DNA of 45,120 nucleotides from Prochlorococcus sp. HOT208_60m_813L03 (GTDB taxonomy: Bacteria > Cyanobacteriota > Cyanobacteriia > PCC-6307 > Cyanobiaceae), in NCBI GenBank assembly GCA_002026145.1, contig MWOQ01000182.1:1-45120 (forward strand), written 5' to 3'. Every line of letters begins with the position of its first letter. Within the stretch, counting starts at the first letter, position 1. The notes beneath the pieces are model-generated. The model saw only the letters and a list, made by a program, of their open reading frames with translations, did not search any database and had not been told where the DNA came from. The position numbers were made by a program, and so were the translations under genes. Shown piece after piece: positions 29,922 to 38,094 of the stretch.

Positions 29922-30784
29922 AGTGGGACTTCTAAAGCAATTTTACCCAGCATTTGATTTCTATAATCTTCCAATAACTTATGAGACATTCTCCTTTTAT
30001 CGCCAGAGGTATGTTTTGAAGCTGCTTCGTCGATCCAAGCAGAAGGACTCTTAAAGCCTTTAGTAATATCAACTCCATATCTATTAGATATTTGTTTAAC
30101 TGAGATATTCGCATTCTTATCTTTGTTGAGAGTGGATATAATTTTGATAAATCCAATTGCGACACTCTCTATTTCATAAGCAGCTTCTCCAATATCGTCA
30201 CACAGTGCAAGATTAAGTGCTGATTTTTGATCTTCTAAATTTGGAGGTATAACACCTGGAGCATCTAGCAGATCTATACCACTTTCTAATTTTATCCATC
30301 TTAAATTACGAGTCACGCCTGCTTTCCTAGCGCTATCTACAACTCTTTTTTTTGCGATTCTATTAATTAATGCCGACTTTCCTACGTTTGGAAAACCAAG
30401 TGTAAGGGCTCTAATTGGCCTAATTCGCATTCCTCTAGAGAGTCTTCTATCGTCGATTGATGACCTAGAATCTTTGGCTGACTTACAAATTTCTTTAATC
30501 CCTATTCCTCTTTTAGCATCACACCAAAGAGGATATTGATCTTTAGAATTAAACCATTTATTCCAACTATTGATTGTATTCGGGGAGATCATATCTGATC
30601 TGTTAATGACAAGAATATGTTTTTTATTATTTATCCATTTATTTAAGTGTGGATGTCCTGTTGACAAAGGAATTCGTGCATCTCTCACTTCGATAACTAA
30701 ATCTACTTTATTGATAACTTCAGATAATTTCTTTTCTGCTTTTGCGATATGGCCTGGGTACCATTGGATTTTGGGTATGTCCAC
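29912..30784 (-). CDS. rbgA: Ribosome-biogenesis GTPase RbgA (YlqF)
   Basis: Circularly permuted GTPase that assists late 50S assembly. In the 290-residue protein the G motifs occur in permuted order: G4 'VINRSDM' (an NKxD variant), G5-like 'WCDAKRG', then G1 'GFPNVGKSALINRIA', G2-region 'GVTRNLRWI' and G3 'LLDAPGVIPP'. The N-terminal 'IQWYPGHIAKAEKKL' is the typical YlqF opening and the C-terminal helical domain is present. It is paired with rluD, another 50S maturation factor, in one unit. Confidence 0.95.
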   Translation of the reverse strand: MDIPKIQWYPGHIAKAEKKLSEVINKVDLVIEVRDARIPLSTGHPHLNKWINNKKHILVINRSDMISPNTINSWNKWFNSKDQYPLWCDAKRGIGIKEICKSAKDSRSSIDDRRLSRGMRIRPIRALTLGFPNVGKSALINRIAKKRVVDSARKAGVTRNLRWIKLESGIDLLDAPGVIPPNLEDQKSALNLALCDDIGEAAYEIESVAIGFIKIISTLNKDKNANISVKQISNRYGVDITKGFKSPSAWIDEAASKHTSGDKRRMSHKLLEDYRNQMLGKIALEVPLWN

Positions 30785-30996
30785 TTCAATAAATCAAATA
30801 AAATTTTGTATTCCTTTTAGTTTTTATAAGTTTCAAAAGTATTTACTTCTAAATTTTAGTATAAATTTAATAACTAAAAATTTTTATAATCGTTAATTCT
30901 TAAAATTTATTAAGGCATAGGTAACAGTAACTACTTTTTAACCCAATAAGCCCAAATTAACGTTAGGGTCTTGAGATTATAAATATAGCTTGTTTA
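30785..30996. other. Divergent intergenic region rbgA-pgk
   Basis: A 212-base gene-free stretch between divergent genes, very AT-rich. It contains a perfect TATAAT at 30885-30890 on the forward strand, 107 bases before the pgk ATG, and a weaker TATAAA at 30978. No convincing -35 box, RNA gene or strong hairpin is visible. The final 60 bases before pgk are richer in C and G than the rest. It presumably holds the promoters of both genes. Confidence 0.5.
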
Positions 30997-32206
30997 ATGT
31001 CAAAATTATCTCTTTCCAGTCTTGAGAAGACACATTTAGAAGGAAAAAAAGTTCTTGTAAGAGTAGATTTTAATGTTCCATTAAATGAAGACGGTCAAAT
31101 AACCGACGATACGCGTATTCGTGCAGCGATCCCAACTATTGAATATCTTATTAATCATTTTGCAAAAGTCATTTTAGCTGCTCATTTTGGTAGACCGAAG
31201 GGTCAGGTAAATGAAAAAAATGAGATTAACTCCAGTAGCAGCAAGATTAAGTGAATTGTTGGGGCAAAATGTTGCTCTTACTAACAGTTGTATTGGTGAT
31301 GAAGCAATTGCACAATCAAATAGCTTATCTAATGGAGATGTTCTTTTACTTGAGAATGTTCGTTTTTTTGGTGAAGAGGAAAAGAACGATCTGGAGTTTG
31401 CCGAACAATTAGCATCACATGCAGATATGTATGTAAATGATGCTTTCGGTGCCGCTCATAGAGCTCATGCTTCAACTCAGGGAGTTACTAATTATTTAAG
31501 TCCTTCAGTAGCTGGATTCCTTCTAGAAAAAGAATTGAAATACTTACAAGGAGCAATAGACTCTCCAAAGCGTCCGTTGGCAGCAATAGTTGGAGGATCA
31601 AAGGTTAGTAGCAAAATAGGAGTACTTGACTCTTTACTAGATAAGTGTGACAAAATCATGATTGGTGGAGGTATGATTTTCACTTTCTATAAAGCTAGAG
31701 GCTTAGATGTAGGAAAGAGCCTTGTAGAAGAAGATAAACTTGAGCTTGCTAAAGATTTAGAAGCAAAAGCGAAAGCAAAAGGGGTGGAATTATTATTACC
31801 CACTGATGTTGTTTTAGCTGATGAATTTTCTCCGGACGCCAATAGTAAAATTTCTCAAATTGATTCAATTAGTGGGAATTGGATGGGTCTCGATATTGGT
31901 CCAGATTCCATTAAAGTTTTTCAGAATGCTCTTGCAGAATGTAAGACAATTATTTGGAATGGTCCAATGGGAGTTTTTGAATTTGATAAATTTGCAGACG
32001 GTACAAATGCAATAGCTACGACTCTTGCTGACTTAAGTGCCTTTTCTGAAGTTTGTACAATAATTGGTGGTGGAGATTCAGTTGCAGCAGTAGAGAAAGC
32101 AGGATTAGCTGAGAAAATGTCACATATATCTACTGGAGGTGGAGCAAGTTTGGAACTTTTAGAAGGTAAAACTTTGCCTGGTGTAGCTGCTTTAAACGAC
32201 GCTTAG
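30997..32206 (+). CDS. pgk: Phosphoglycerate kinase, interrupted by an apparent +1-base frameshift
   Basis: Catalyses 3-phosphoglycerate/1,3-bisphosphoglycerate interconversion in the Calvin cycle and glycolysis. The N-terminal part (MSKLSLSS...'[13 protein letters not shown]'...'[12 protein letters not shown]') is in one frame and stops at 31252-31254. The remainder ('[16 protein letters not shown]', 'LLENVRF', '[12 protein letters not shown]', '[10 protein letters not shown]', '[14 protein letters not shown]', '[14 protein letters not shown]', '[15 protein letters not shown]') is in another frame. The break is at A7, 31214-31220: six A's would give a continuous 402-residue protein of normal length. 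All motifs downstream are intact, so this is a recent change, a sequencing or assembly error, or a slippage-rescued gene, not an old pseudogene. Confidence 0.93.
31214..31220 (+). other. A7 homopolymer at the pgk frame break
   Basis: Frame 1 reads GAA AAA AAT GAG; the frame used downstream needs GAA AAA ATG AGA. Loss of one A restores it. No -1 slip helps, because -1 leads into the third frame. So the site suits either a homopolymer-length error or one-base deletion by transcriptional slippage. Confidence 0.85.
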
Positions 32207-32207
32207 G

Positions 32208-32942
32208 CTATATCTTTTCAACAATATCAATACTCTTTGTGAAAGTAATTATTCCCTCAGGATGAGCTAAAATTCCTGACCATATTTGTATCCCTGGTTT
32301 TGAAGGTGCCCTTGTCATTTTAAAGATTCCCCCAGATGCCAATGGCTCCAATAATATTTCTTGTTCAAAAAATGAATTTACTTGATGAGGTTTTATTGCT
32401 CCAGCAATAATCACTTCTTCAAGTGGCTGATTTAGAATTATATCGATATCATATTTTGAGCCAGTTAGAACTCTATCAGGAATTTTAAAACTAATATCTA
32501 TCTTCTTATCATCATTTCTTATTGTGGTAAATAAATTTTTAATGGTACCTTCATCAATTTTTCCATTTAGAACTGAAAAAATATAATCGAAATTGGATTC
32601 GAGTATATGGATTTCTCCATTAACTATTTTTTTTCCTAAAACTTTTATTCTCCAAATTTCTTTATTTGGAATATTTGATTTTAATCTTTTGATTTTCCAT
32701 TTGCTATCAGGGAAATCATTGATAATTTTTGAAAACTGTTTTGGTATATTTTTGTTTTCATCATTTCTAAAATTTTTTCTAATAAACTCTAAGTCTCCCT
32801 TATTTAAAGAGGTTTCTAGATTTCTTATAAAATCAACTTTTAAAGTTTGCGTTATTGCTGAATAGGGAATAATGAGATAAATAAATAAGTAGAGAGGGAA
32901 ACCTATATTTCTGAAAAAGTTTAAATTAAACATATTTATCAT
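32208..32942 (-). CDS. Conserved-looking exported or anchored protein of unknown function
   Basis: I do not recognise a family. The 244-residue protein has an N-terminal hydrophobic stretch (about residues 14-30, 'FPLYLFIYLIIPYSAI') preceded by an Arg, consistent with a signal peptide or anchor. After it comes a region with mixed charged helices ('IRNLETSLNKGDLEFIRKNF') and then beta-rich sequence ('IDISFKIPDRVLTGSKYDIDIILNQPLEEVIIAGAI'), as in periplasmic beta-sandwich domains. An alternative start at 32933 (MFNLNFF) would trim three residues. It sits between pgk (2-base gap, convergent) and divergent murG, which may hint at an envelope role but is weak evidence. Confidence 0.75.
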   Translation of the reverse strand: MINMFNLNFFRNIGFPLYLFIYLIIPYSAITQTLKVDFIRNLETSLNKGDLEFIRKNFRNDENKNIPKQFSKIINDFPDSKWKIKRLKSNIPNKEIWRIKVLGKKIVNGEIHILESNFDYIFSVLNGKIDEGTIKNLFTTIRNDDKKIDISFKIPDRVLTGSKYDIDIILNQPLEEVIIAGAIKPHQVNSFFEQEILLEPLASGGIFKMTRAPSKPGIQIWSGILAHPEGIITFTKSIDIVEKI

Positions 32943-32974
32943 TTATTGTTTTTATTCTACTAATTTAAGTTTTT

Positions 32975-34066
32975 ATGTCTAAAAAAAATAATTTATTAGT
33001 CGCATCCAGTGGGACAGGCGGGCATATTTTCCCAGCGTTAGCAGTCTCTAAGGACGTAGAAGATAAGTGGAATATACATTGGTTGGGTGTTAATCAAAGA
33101 CTTGATGCAAATTTAATTCCCAAAAAATATAATCTGAGGACTTTGAGCATAAAGACACCAAGAAAAAGTATCTTTTTGATTTATCAATATATAGAAATTT
33201 TAATGTCAACTTTCCAAATAATTAGGATTTTAAAAGAAAAAAAAATTAACTTGGTTTTTACGACTGGAGGTTACATCTCTGCCCCCACTATTCTTGCTTC
33301 AAAATTACTGAGGATACCTGTCATTATTCATGAATCAAATTTAATTCCAGGAATGGTCACGAAATATTTTGGTTTTTTGTGTAACTATGTTCTTCTAGGA
33401 TTTAAGAATACAAATTCTTATTTAAGAAATTGTAAAACTATTTTCACTGGTACCCCTTTAAGAGAACAATTCTATAAATCTAATTCCTTGCCAGAATGGG
33501 TTCCAAAAGGGAAAGGACCTCTTTTGATTGTCATGGGAGGTAGTCAAGGAGCAAAAGCTATAAATCAAATTCTTAACGAATCTCTGGAATTTTTATTAAA
33601 AAAACAGTTTCGGATAATTCATATTATTGGGGAATCTAATCAACAACTTTTTTATCTAAAAAATTCCAAAAATTATATTCAAAAGAAATTTACTAATGAA
33701 ATAGCAGCTTTAATTCAAAACTGTGATCTTGTAATATCGAGATCCGGTGCAGGAACAATCAATGAACTAATAGAGGCTGAAAAACCCTCTATTTTAATTC
33801 CATATCCAGATTCTAAAAATAATCATCAGGAGAAAAATGCAATGATTCTCGCTGAAAGTGGAGGCTCAGTTTTAATCAATCAGAATAAAATTTCTAAAGA
33901 AGTTTTTGAAGAAACTCTAGAAAGAATTTTTAAAATAAAATCAAAAAAGGGTAAAAATCATTATGAAATATTAGATCTCATGAAGAGGAATATGGAAAAT
34001 AATAATAAAATTAAATCTAAAAATGAGATAAAAAAATTTATTAATTATTTTCTAAAGGAATTCTGA
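32975..34066 (+). CDS. murG: UDP-GlcNAc:lipid I N-acetylglucosaminyltransferase
   Basis: GT-B glycosyltransferase that makes lipid II on the cytoplasmic membrane face. The 363-residue protein has the N-terminal 'SSGTGGHIFPALAVSK' (the G-loop, usually GGTGGH), 'VFTTGGYISAPTILAS', 'IHESNLIPGMVTK', the donor-site 'IVMGGSQGAKAINQIL', 'ISRSGAGTINELIEAEKPSILIPYP' and 'NHQEKNA', all MurG hallmarks. Its last 22 bases overlap the end of the convergent aminotransferase gene. Confidence 0.96.
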   Translation: MSKKNNLLVASSGTGGHIFPALAVSKDVEDKWNIHWLGVNQRLDANLIPKKYNLRTLSIKTPRKSIFLIYQYIEILMSTFQIIRILKEKKINLVFTTGGYISAPTILASKLLRIPVIIHESNLIPGMVTKYFGFLCNYVLLGFKNTNSYLRNCKTIFTGTPLREQFYKSNSLPEWVPKGKGPLLIVMGGSQGAKAINQILNESLEFLLKKQFRIIHIIGESNQQLFYLKNSKNYIQKKFTNEIAALIQNCDLVISRSGAGTINELIEAEKPSILIPYPDSKNNHQEKNAMILAESGGSVLINQNKISKEVFEETLERIFKIKSKKGKNHYEILDLMKRNMENNNKIKSKNEIKKFINYFLKEF

Positions 34067-35169
34067 ATTTCTTTACATAAAAGAGTGTTATTTTTCCTAT
34101 TCTGCAAGCTTATTCTTGCCCACTTTTCGTCAAGAAATTTAAATGAAGTACATTCTCTAAGCAATATTCCCTTATTTTCTAAGTATTTTATATTTGGCGA
34201 CAAGGATGTTTTACTTTCTATTAAAAAAAAGTTGGTTGAAGAGTTATGAACTTTAAGGTTCTCTATTTTTGATAATTTTCCAAATACACTCTTTTTTTCA
34301 ACATTTATCCAGCTATGAATCTGTTTTATCCACTGTTCATAGAATTTCTTATTACTTAGTAGATCAATTCCGGCTTTAATAGCAAAGGAATTTAAAGGCC
34401 AAGGATCTCTGTTTATTTTCCATTGTTTAAGTTTTTTCGATGAGCCAATAACGTAACCTAATCTAAGGCCAGGAATATTGAAGATTTTGGTCAAGCTTCT
34501 CAAGACTAATAAATTATCAAATCTTTGGGTTAATGGTATTAAAGATTCTTTTTCTCCATTAGGTGTTATCGATAAGAAAGCCTCATCACAGATAACTAAT
34601 TTATATTTTTTTACAATTTCCTCTAATGAACTTTTCCCCCACAATTGGCCGGTTGGGTTATGAGGATTTGTAATCCAGATAACATCACCTTTAGGATAAA
34701 CCGGAAATGATTGAGGAAAAATATTATTCCAGTTTTTTGGTAATTCGCAATGTATTAAATCACTATTCCAACAATTTAAAGATCTTTCATAATCAACAAA
34801 GCATGGAGAAGGAATACAACTTATTCCAAATTTGGATGCTTCATAACCTGCCCAAGTTATTAGCTCAGAAGCTCCATTCCCAGGCAAAATATTGTCTGGA
34901 TTTATCCCATGAAATTTACCGATTATTTCTTTCAAATCACTCAAGTTTCTATCAGGGTAATATCTAAATCCAAGATTCTTAATTTCTTCATTTAATGAAT
35001 CTATTAGGATTTGAGGGGGATCAAAGGGTACTAATGAAGCACTTGCATCAATAATTTCAGAGGGTAATAAATTTAATTTCTTTGCAATTGCATATACATT
35101 TCCTCCATGCTTTAAGTTTGATATTTGCATGGCTAAGGTTGAGTAATCATTAGTTTCCGATTTGTTCAT
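34045..35169 (-). CDS. Class I/II aminotransferase-fold protein, CobC/CobD-like
   Basis: A 374-residue PLP protein: 'NILPGNGASELITWAG', 'WITNPHNPTGQLWG', 'VICDEAFLSITPNGEKESL' and the PLP lysine in 'LRSLTKIFNIPGLRLGYVIG'. The N-terminal 'LKHGGNVYAIAKKLNLLPSEIIDASASLVPFDPP' matches the opening of CobC/CobD-type proteins (L-threonine-phosphate decarboxylase in cobamide synthesis). Prochlorococcus makes pseudocobalamin, so that role is reasonable, but HisC-like activity cannot be excluded. No other cob genes are adjacent. It follows pyrD on the same strand by 17 bases. Confidence 0.82.
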   Translation of the reverse strand: MNKSETNDYSTLAMQISNLKHGGNVYAIAKKLNLLPSEIIDASASLVPFDPPQILIDSLNEEIKNLGFRYYPDRNLSDLKEIIGKFHGINPDNILPGNGASELITWAGYEASKFGISCIPSPCFVDYERSLNCWNSDLIHCELPKNWNNIFPQSFPVYPKGDVIWITNPHNPTGQLWGKSSLEEIVKKYKLVICDEAFLSITPNGEKESLIPLTQRFDNLLVLRSLTKIFNIPGLRLGYVIGSSKKLKQWKINRDPWPLNSFAIKAGIDLLSNKKFYEQWIKQIHSWINVEKKSVFGKLSKIENLKVHNSSTNFFLIESKTSLSPNIKYLENKGILLRECTSFKFLDEKWARISLQNRKNNTLLCKEIQNSFRK

Positions 35170-35186
35170 TATTCATTTTCTAATTT

Positions 35187-36356
35187 TTATTTAATCCATT
35201 TTAAATCTGATCCAATGGCCTCTTTAATATTCGATAATTGATGGTTATTGAGTTGCTTTAGAATCCCTTCAAGTATATCGGGTACTAATTGTGGACCCTT
35301 ATATATCCATCCCGTATAAAGTTGAATTAATGATGCTCCAGAACAAATTCTTTCCCAAGCAGACTCAGGACTATCTATTCCACCAACTCCAATTAAAATA
35401 ATCTTTTTATCAATGTTATGAATATGTTTTATTATTTGATTTGCTTTTTTTTGTAGAGGCCTCCCACTTAATCCTCCATTCTCTTCAGAAAGTAATAATC
35501 CGGTTTGCATGATCTTTCTATTTTCAAGACCTAATCTATCTATGCTGGTGTTAGTAGCAATTATTCCATCGATGTTTTCCTCGATTATTAATTGGCAAAT
35601 ATCTTCAATATCTTTAAAGCTTAGATCTGGTGCAATTTTGACAAATAATGGTGGACAACTGGGTAAGTTTTTAATTTCTTTAATAAGTTCTTTTAGAAGA
35701 ATTGGATCTTGTAACTTTCTTAGTCCTTCAGTATTTGGAGAACTTACGTTTATTGCTGCATAATCACAATATGGAATTAATAATTTTAGAGAAGTTAAAT
35801 AGTCATCTTTTGCTTCAGATAAATCTGTAATTTTAGACTTACCAAAATTTATCCCTAAACAAATATTCTTTCTATTTTTTTTAAACTCAATTCCTTGTTC
35901 GACAAAGTTTTTAACTAGATTTTCAGCACCATTGTTATTAAAACCCATTCTATTTAATGCTGCCTCTTCTTCTGCTAATCTAAATAACCTTGGTTTGGGA
36001 TTTCCACTCTGAGCAAATTTAGTTACCGTTCCAAGTTCAGCAAATCCAAAACCAAAATCTTTCCATATATTTGCGGCATTTCCATTTTTGTCAAAACCCG
36101 CAGCTAAACCAATTGGATTACAAAAATTTATTCCACATATGTTCTGAGTTAACCTTTTATCAACTACAGAAAATTCTTTATTTAGATTTTTTAAGATAGA
36201 AGAAACTACAGGCCAATTATATTTTCTTGAACTGAATGATAGGAGGCTAAGAGATAAATTTGTTAAGTATTCTGCATCAATTCCAGAGTCTTGTTTTAAT
36301 ACAGGGGTTATCAAGCTTTTATAAAGATTTTTAAATACCCCATTCTGTACATTCAT
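35187..36356 (-). CDS. pyrD: Dihydroorotate dehydrogenase (quinone), class 2
   Basis: Membrane-associated FMN enzyme of pyrimidine synthesis that passes electrons to quinone. The 389-residue protein has the class-2 N-terminal helical extension (about 1-60), 'PIGLAAGFDKNGNA', 'ELGTVTKFAQSGNPKPRLFRL', 'LNRMGFNNNGA', 'INVSSPNTEGLR' with the catalytic serine typical of class 2, 'PLFVKIAPDLS', 'IATNTS', 'GGLSGRPLQKKA' and 'IGVGGIDSPESAWE'. Length agrees with class 2. rnhA lies 6 bases upstream on the same strand. Confidence 0.97.
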   Translation of the reverse strand: MNVQNGVFKNLYKSLITPVLKQDSGIDAEYLTNLSLSLLSFSSRKYNWPVVSSILKNLNKEFSVVDKRLTQNICGINFCNPIGLAAGFDKNGNAANIWKDFGFGFAELGTVTKFAQSGNPKPRLFRLAEEEAALNRMGFNNNGAENLVKNFVEQGIEFKKNRKNICLGINFGKSKITDLSEAKDDYLTSLKLLIPYCDYAAINVSSPNTEGLRKLQDPILLKELIKEIKNLPSCPPLFVKIAPDLSFKDIEDICQLIIEENIDGIIATNTSIDRLGLENRKIMQTGLLLSEENGGLSGRPLQKKANQIIKHIHNIDKKIILIGVGGIDSPESAWERICSGASLIQLYTGWIYKGPQLVPDILEGILKQLNNHQLSNIKEAIGSDLKWIK

Positions 36357-36362
36357 AAAAAA

Positions 36363-37082
36363 TTAGGCTTCTTTTTTTTCTATTATCCAATATTTTTTAT
36401 CTTTAGGAATCAATCTCCAATTACGCCATTCGAAAAGTGAATATTGTTTTATCTTTAAGTGGTTTTCTTCTCCTAATAAGGTGTCTAGTTCAGGTGAACT
36501 TAAAAGGTACTTTTTTTCTGCAAATTTTTTAATTAATTCATTGCGGGAAAATAATTCCTGAATTTCTGCAGGTGCATTTTTTTTAAAAAAATCACCTGAG
36601 GATGCTGCTTTTTTTAAGTTTTTTTCTATAGATATACCTCTGCTGTAATTAGTTGCAATTTTATCAACCCTATCATTTTGTTTATCCCCGCTATGACCTT
36701 TAACGTATTCCATTATTAGGCCATTAATTCTTAATTGATCAATTTTTTGCCATAGATCAAGATTTTGAACTGGTTTTCCTGAACTTGTTTTCCATCCATT
36801 TCTCTTCCAATTAATAATCCATTTTGTATAACCCTCTATGACATATTTACTATCGGTTCTTAGTTTAAAGTTCTCTTTTAATTGATAGGTTTTTAATTTC
36901 TCAAGAGTTTTTATGGCCGCAGTAAGTTCCATTCTATTATTAGTAGTATTTTGCTCGGAACCACCTATTTCTAATTCGCTATTATCATCAAAAATTATTA
37001 AACCTCCCCAACCACCTGGGCCTGGATTACCACTGCAAGCTCCATCCGTTGCGGCTTCAATCGCAATACTATCACTGTTCAT
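36363..37082 (-). CDS. rnhA: Ribonuclease HI with C-terminal extension
   Basis: Degrades RNA in RNA-DNA hybrids. The N-terminal ~150 residues are a complete RNase HI with the four catalytic acids: D13 ('ATDGACSGNPGPGGWG'), E52 ('NNRMELTAA'), D77 ('LRTDSKYVI') and D140 ('NDRVDKIA'), plus 'VKGHSGDKQN'. RNase HI is usually about 155 residues; this one is 239. The extra ~85 residues include 'APAEIQELFSRNELIKKFAEKK', 'LSSPELDTLLGE' and 'LFEWRNWRLIPKDKKYWIIEKKE'; I do not recognise them as a named domain. The gene lies just beyond the hairpin that ends the ribosomal-protein block. Confidence 0.95.
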   Translation of the reverse strand: MNSDSIAIEAATDGACSGNPGPGGWGGLIIFDDNSELEIGGSEQNTTNNRMELTAAIKTLEKLKTYQLKENFKLRTDSKYVIEGYTKWIINWKRNGWKTSSGKPVQNLDLWQKIDQLRINGLIMEYVKGHSGDKQNDRVDKIATNYSRGISIEKNLKKAASSGDFFKKNAPAEIQELFSRNELIKKFAEKKYLLSSPELDTLLGEENHLKIKQYSLFEWRNWRLIPKDKKYWIIEKKEA

Positions 37083-37084
37083 AA

Positions 37085-37121
37085 TTTTTGAAGCCGATAT
37101 TAAGGTTATCGGCTTGAAAAA
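37085..37121 (-). terminator. Hairpin between rplL and rnhA (probable terminator or processing site)
   Basis: A perfect 8-base inverted repeat, AAGCCGAT (37091-37098) and ATCGGCTT (37108-37115), has a 9-base loop. After one G-G mismatch the flanks (TTTTT and AAAAA) can extend the stem by five A-U pairs. It lies just after the rplL stop and directly before the rnhA start. There is no long U tract after the hairpin on the reverse strand, so partial termination or RNA processing is as likely as full intrinsic termination. Confidence 0.55.
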
Positions 37122-37129
37122 ATGTACTC

Positions 37130-37525
37130 TTACTTAAGTGTAACTTTACCGCCAGCTTCTTCAATCTCTTTCTTTAAAGATTCAGCATCTGCTTTAGCAA
37201 TTCCTTCTTTTACTGTTTTTGGTGCAGATTCAACAAGTGCTTTTGCATCGCCAAGACCTAGGCCAGTTGCATTTCTTACAACCTTAAGGACTTTGATTTT
37301 TGCAGCTGCATCGAAGCTTTCGAGAACTACATCAAATTCAGTTTTTTCTTCAGCAGCGCCACCATCTGCGTCACCACCAGCTGCTCCTGGAGCTGCCATT
37401 ACTACACCTGCAGAAGCTGCAGCTGATACACCAAAAGCATCTTCAATTTGCTTTACAAGCTCAGATGCTTCTAAAAGTGATAGAGATTTTAATGATTCAA
37501 GAATTTCTTCAGTTTTTGCGGACAT
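37130..37525 (-). CDS. rplL: 50S ribosomal protein L7/L12
   Basis: The multi-copy stalk protein that recruits translational GTPases. Its 131 residues show the N-terminal dimerisation and L10-binding domain ('[27 protein letters not shown]'), the Ala/Gly-rich hinge (about 52-70), and the C-terminal domain ('[40 protein letters not shown]' and '[10 protein letters not shown]'). Normal length for cyanobacteria. It follows rplJ by 28 bases in the ribosomal block. Confidence 0.98.
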   Translation of the reverse strand: MSAKTEEILESLKSLSLLEASELVKQIEDAFGVSAAASAGVVMAAPGAAGGDADGGAAEEKTEFDVVLESFDAAAKIKVLKVVRNATGLGLGDAKALVESAPKTVKEGIAKADAESLKKEIEEAGGKVTLK

Positions 37526-37553
37526 TTTCTTAAAAGTTAATTAGGGTTTTGAT

Positions 37554-38081
37554 TTAAGATTCTGATTTTTCAGAATGATGTTTGAGTGATCTAGCAAGTC
37601 CAGAAGGTACTTCATTAATAGAGATCGCAATTTTTGTTGCAACGCCATTAAGAGCGCCAGCAATTTTTGCCATCAATACTTCTTTAGATGGAAGACTTGC
37701 AATTTCTTTTATTTCAGAATCGCTTAGAAGTCTGCCTTCAAACAAAGCTCCTTTGGTTTCGGATTTTTTGGTGTCTTTTTGAAAAGATTGGATAGCTTTT
37801 ACAGCACCACCAACGTCATCTTTGATTAAGACAAAAGCATTTGTTCCGGTCAGTAAAGATTCAAGATCGTTCCAATTACTATCTCCATCAATAGCTTTAC
37901 GCATTAATGAATTTTTAGTAACTTTGCAAATGCCGTTAGTAGTTTGCAATCTAGATCGCAAATCTGACATCTCTTTGATAGTTAAACCTTTATAGTCAAG
38001 AACTACAGCCATTTCCGAATCGTTTAATAGAGATTTAATCTCAGTAACGATTTGTCGCTTATTCTCTAGTGTTCGGCCCAT
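37554..38081 (-). CDS. rplJ: 50S ribosomal protein L10
   Basis: A 175-residue stalk-base protein that binds 23S rRNA and L7/L12 dimers. Recognised from '[19 protein letters not shown]', '[20 protein letters not shown]', '[11 protein letters not shown]', '[11 protein letters not shown]', the mid-region '[34 protein letters not shown]' and the long C-terminal helix. It is preceded by a structured leader, fitting feedback repression by the L10-L7/L12 complex. Confidence 0.97.
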   Translation of the reverse strand: MGRTLENKRQIVTEIKSLLNDSEMAVVLDYKGLTIKEMSDLRSRLQTTNGICKVTKNSLMRKAIDGDSNWNDLESLLTGTNAFVLIKDDVGGAVKAIQSFQKDTKKSETKGALFEGRLLSDSEIKEIASLPSKEVLMAKIAGALNGVATKIAISINEVPSGLARSLKHHSEKSES

Positions 38082-38094
38082 TGATGTTTTTTGG

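Noticed and set aside
31211-32206. The long pgk fragment as an independent gene starting at ATG 31211
   Set aside because: The preceding 72 codons are the exact missing N-terminal part of Pgk, and the protein needs both lobes; one gene with a frame break explains it better.
37122-37544. A 140-codon forward frame opposite rplL
   Set aside because: It is the antisense of a perfectly conserved L7/L12 gene; its Ala/Ser/Pro-rich translation reflects the GC-richer alanine hinge on the other strand.
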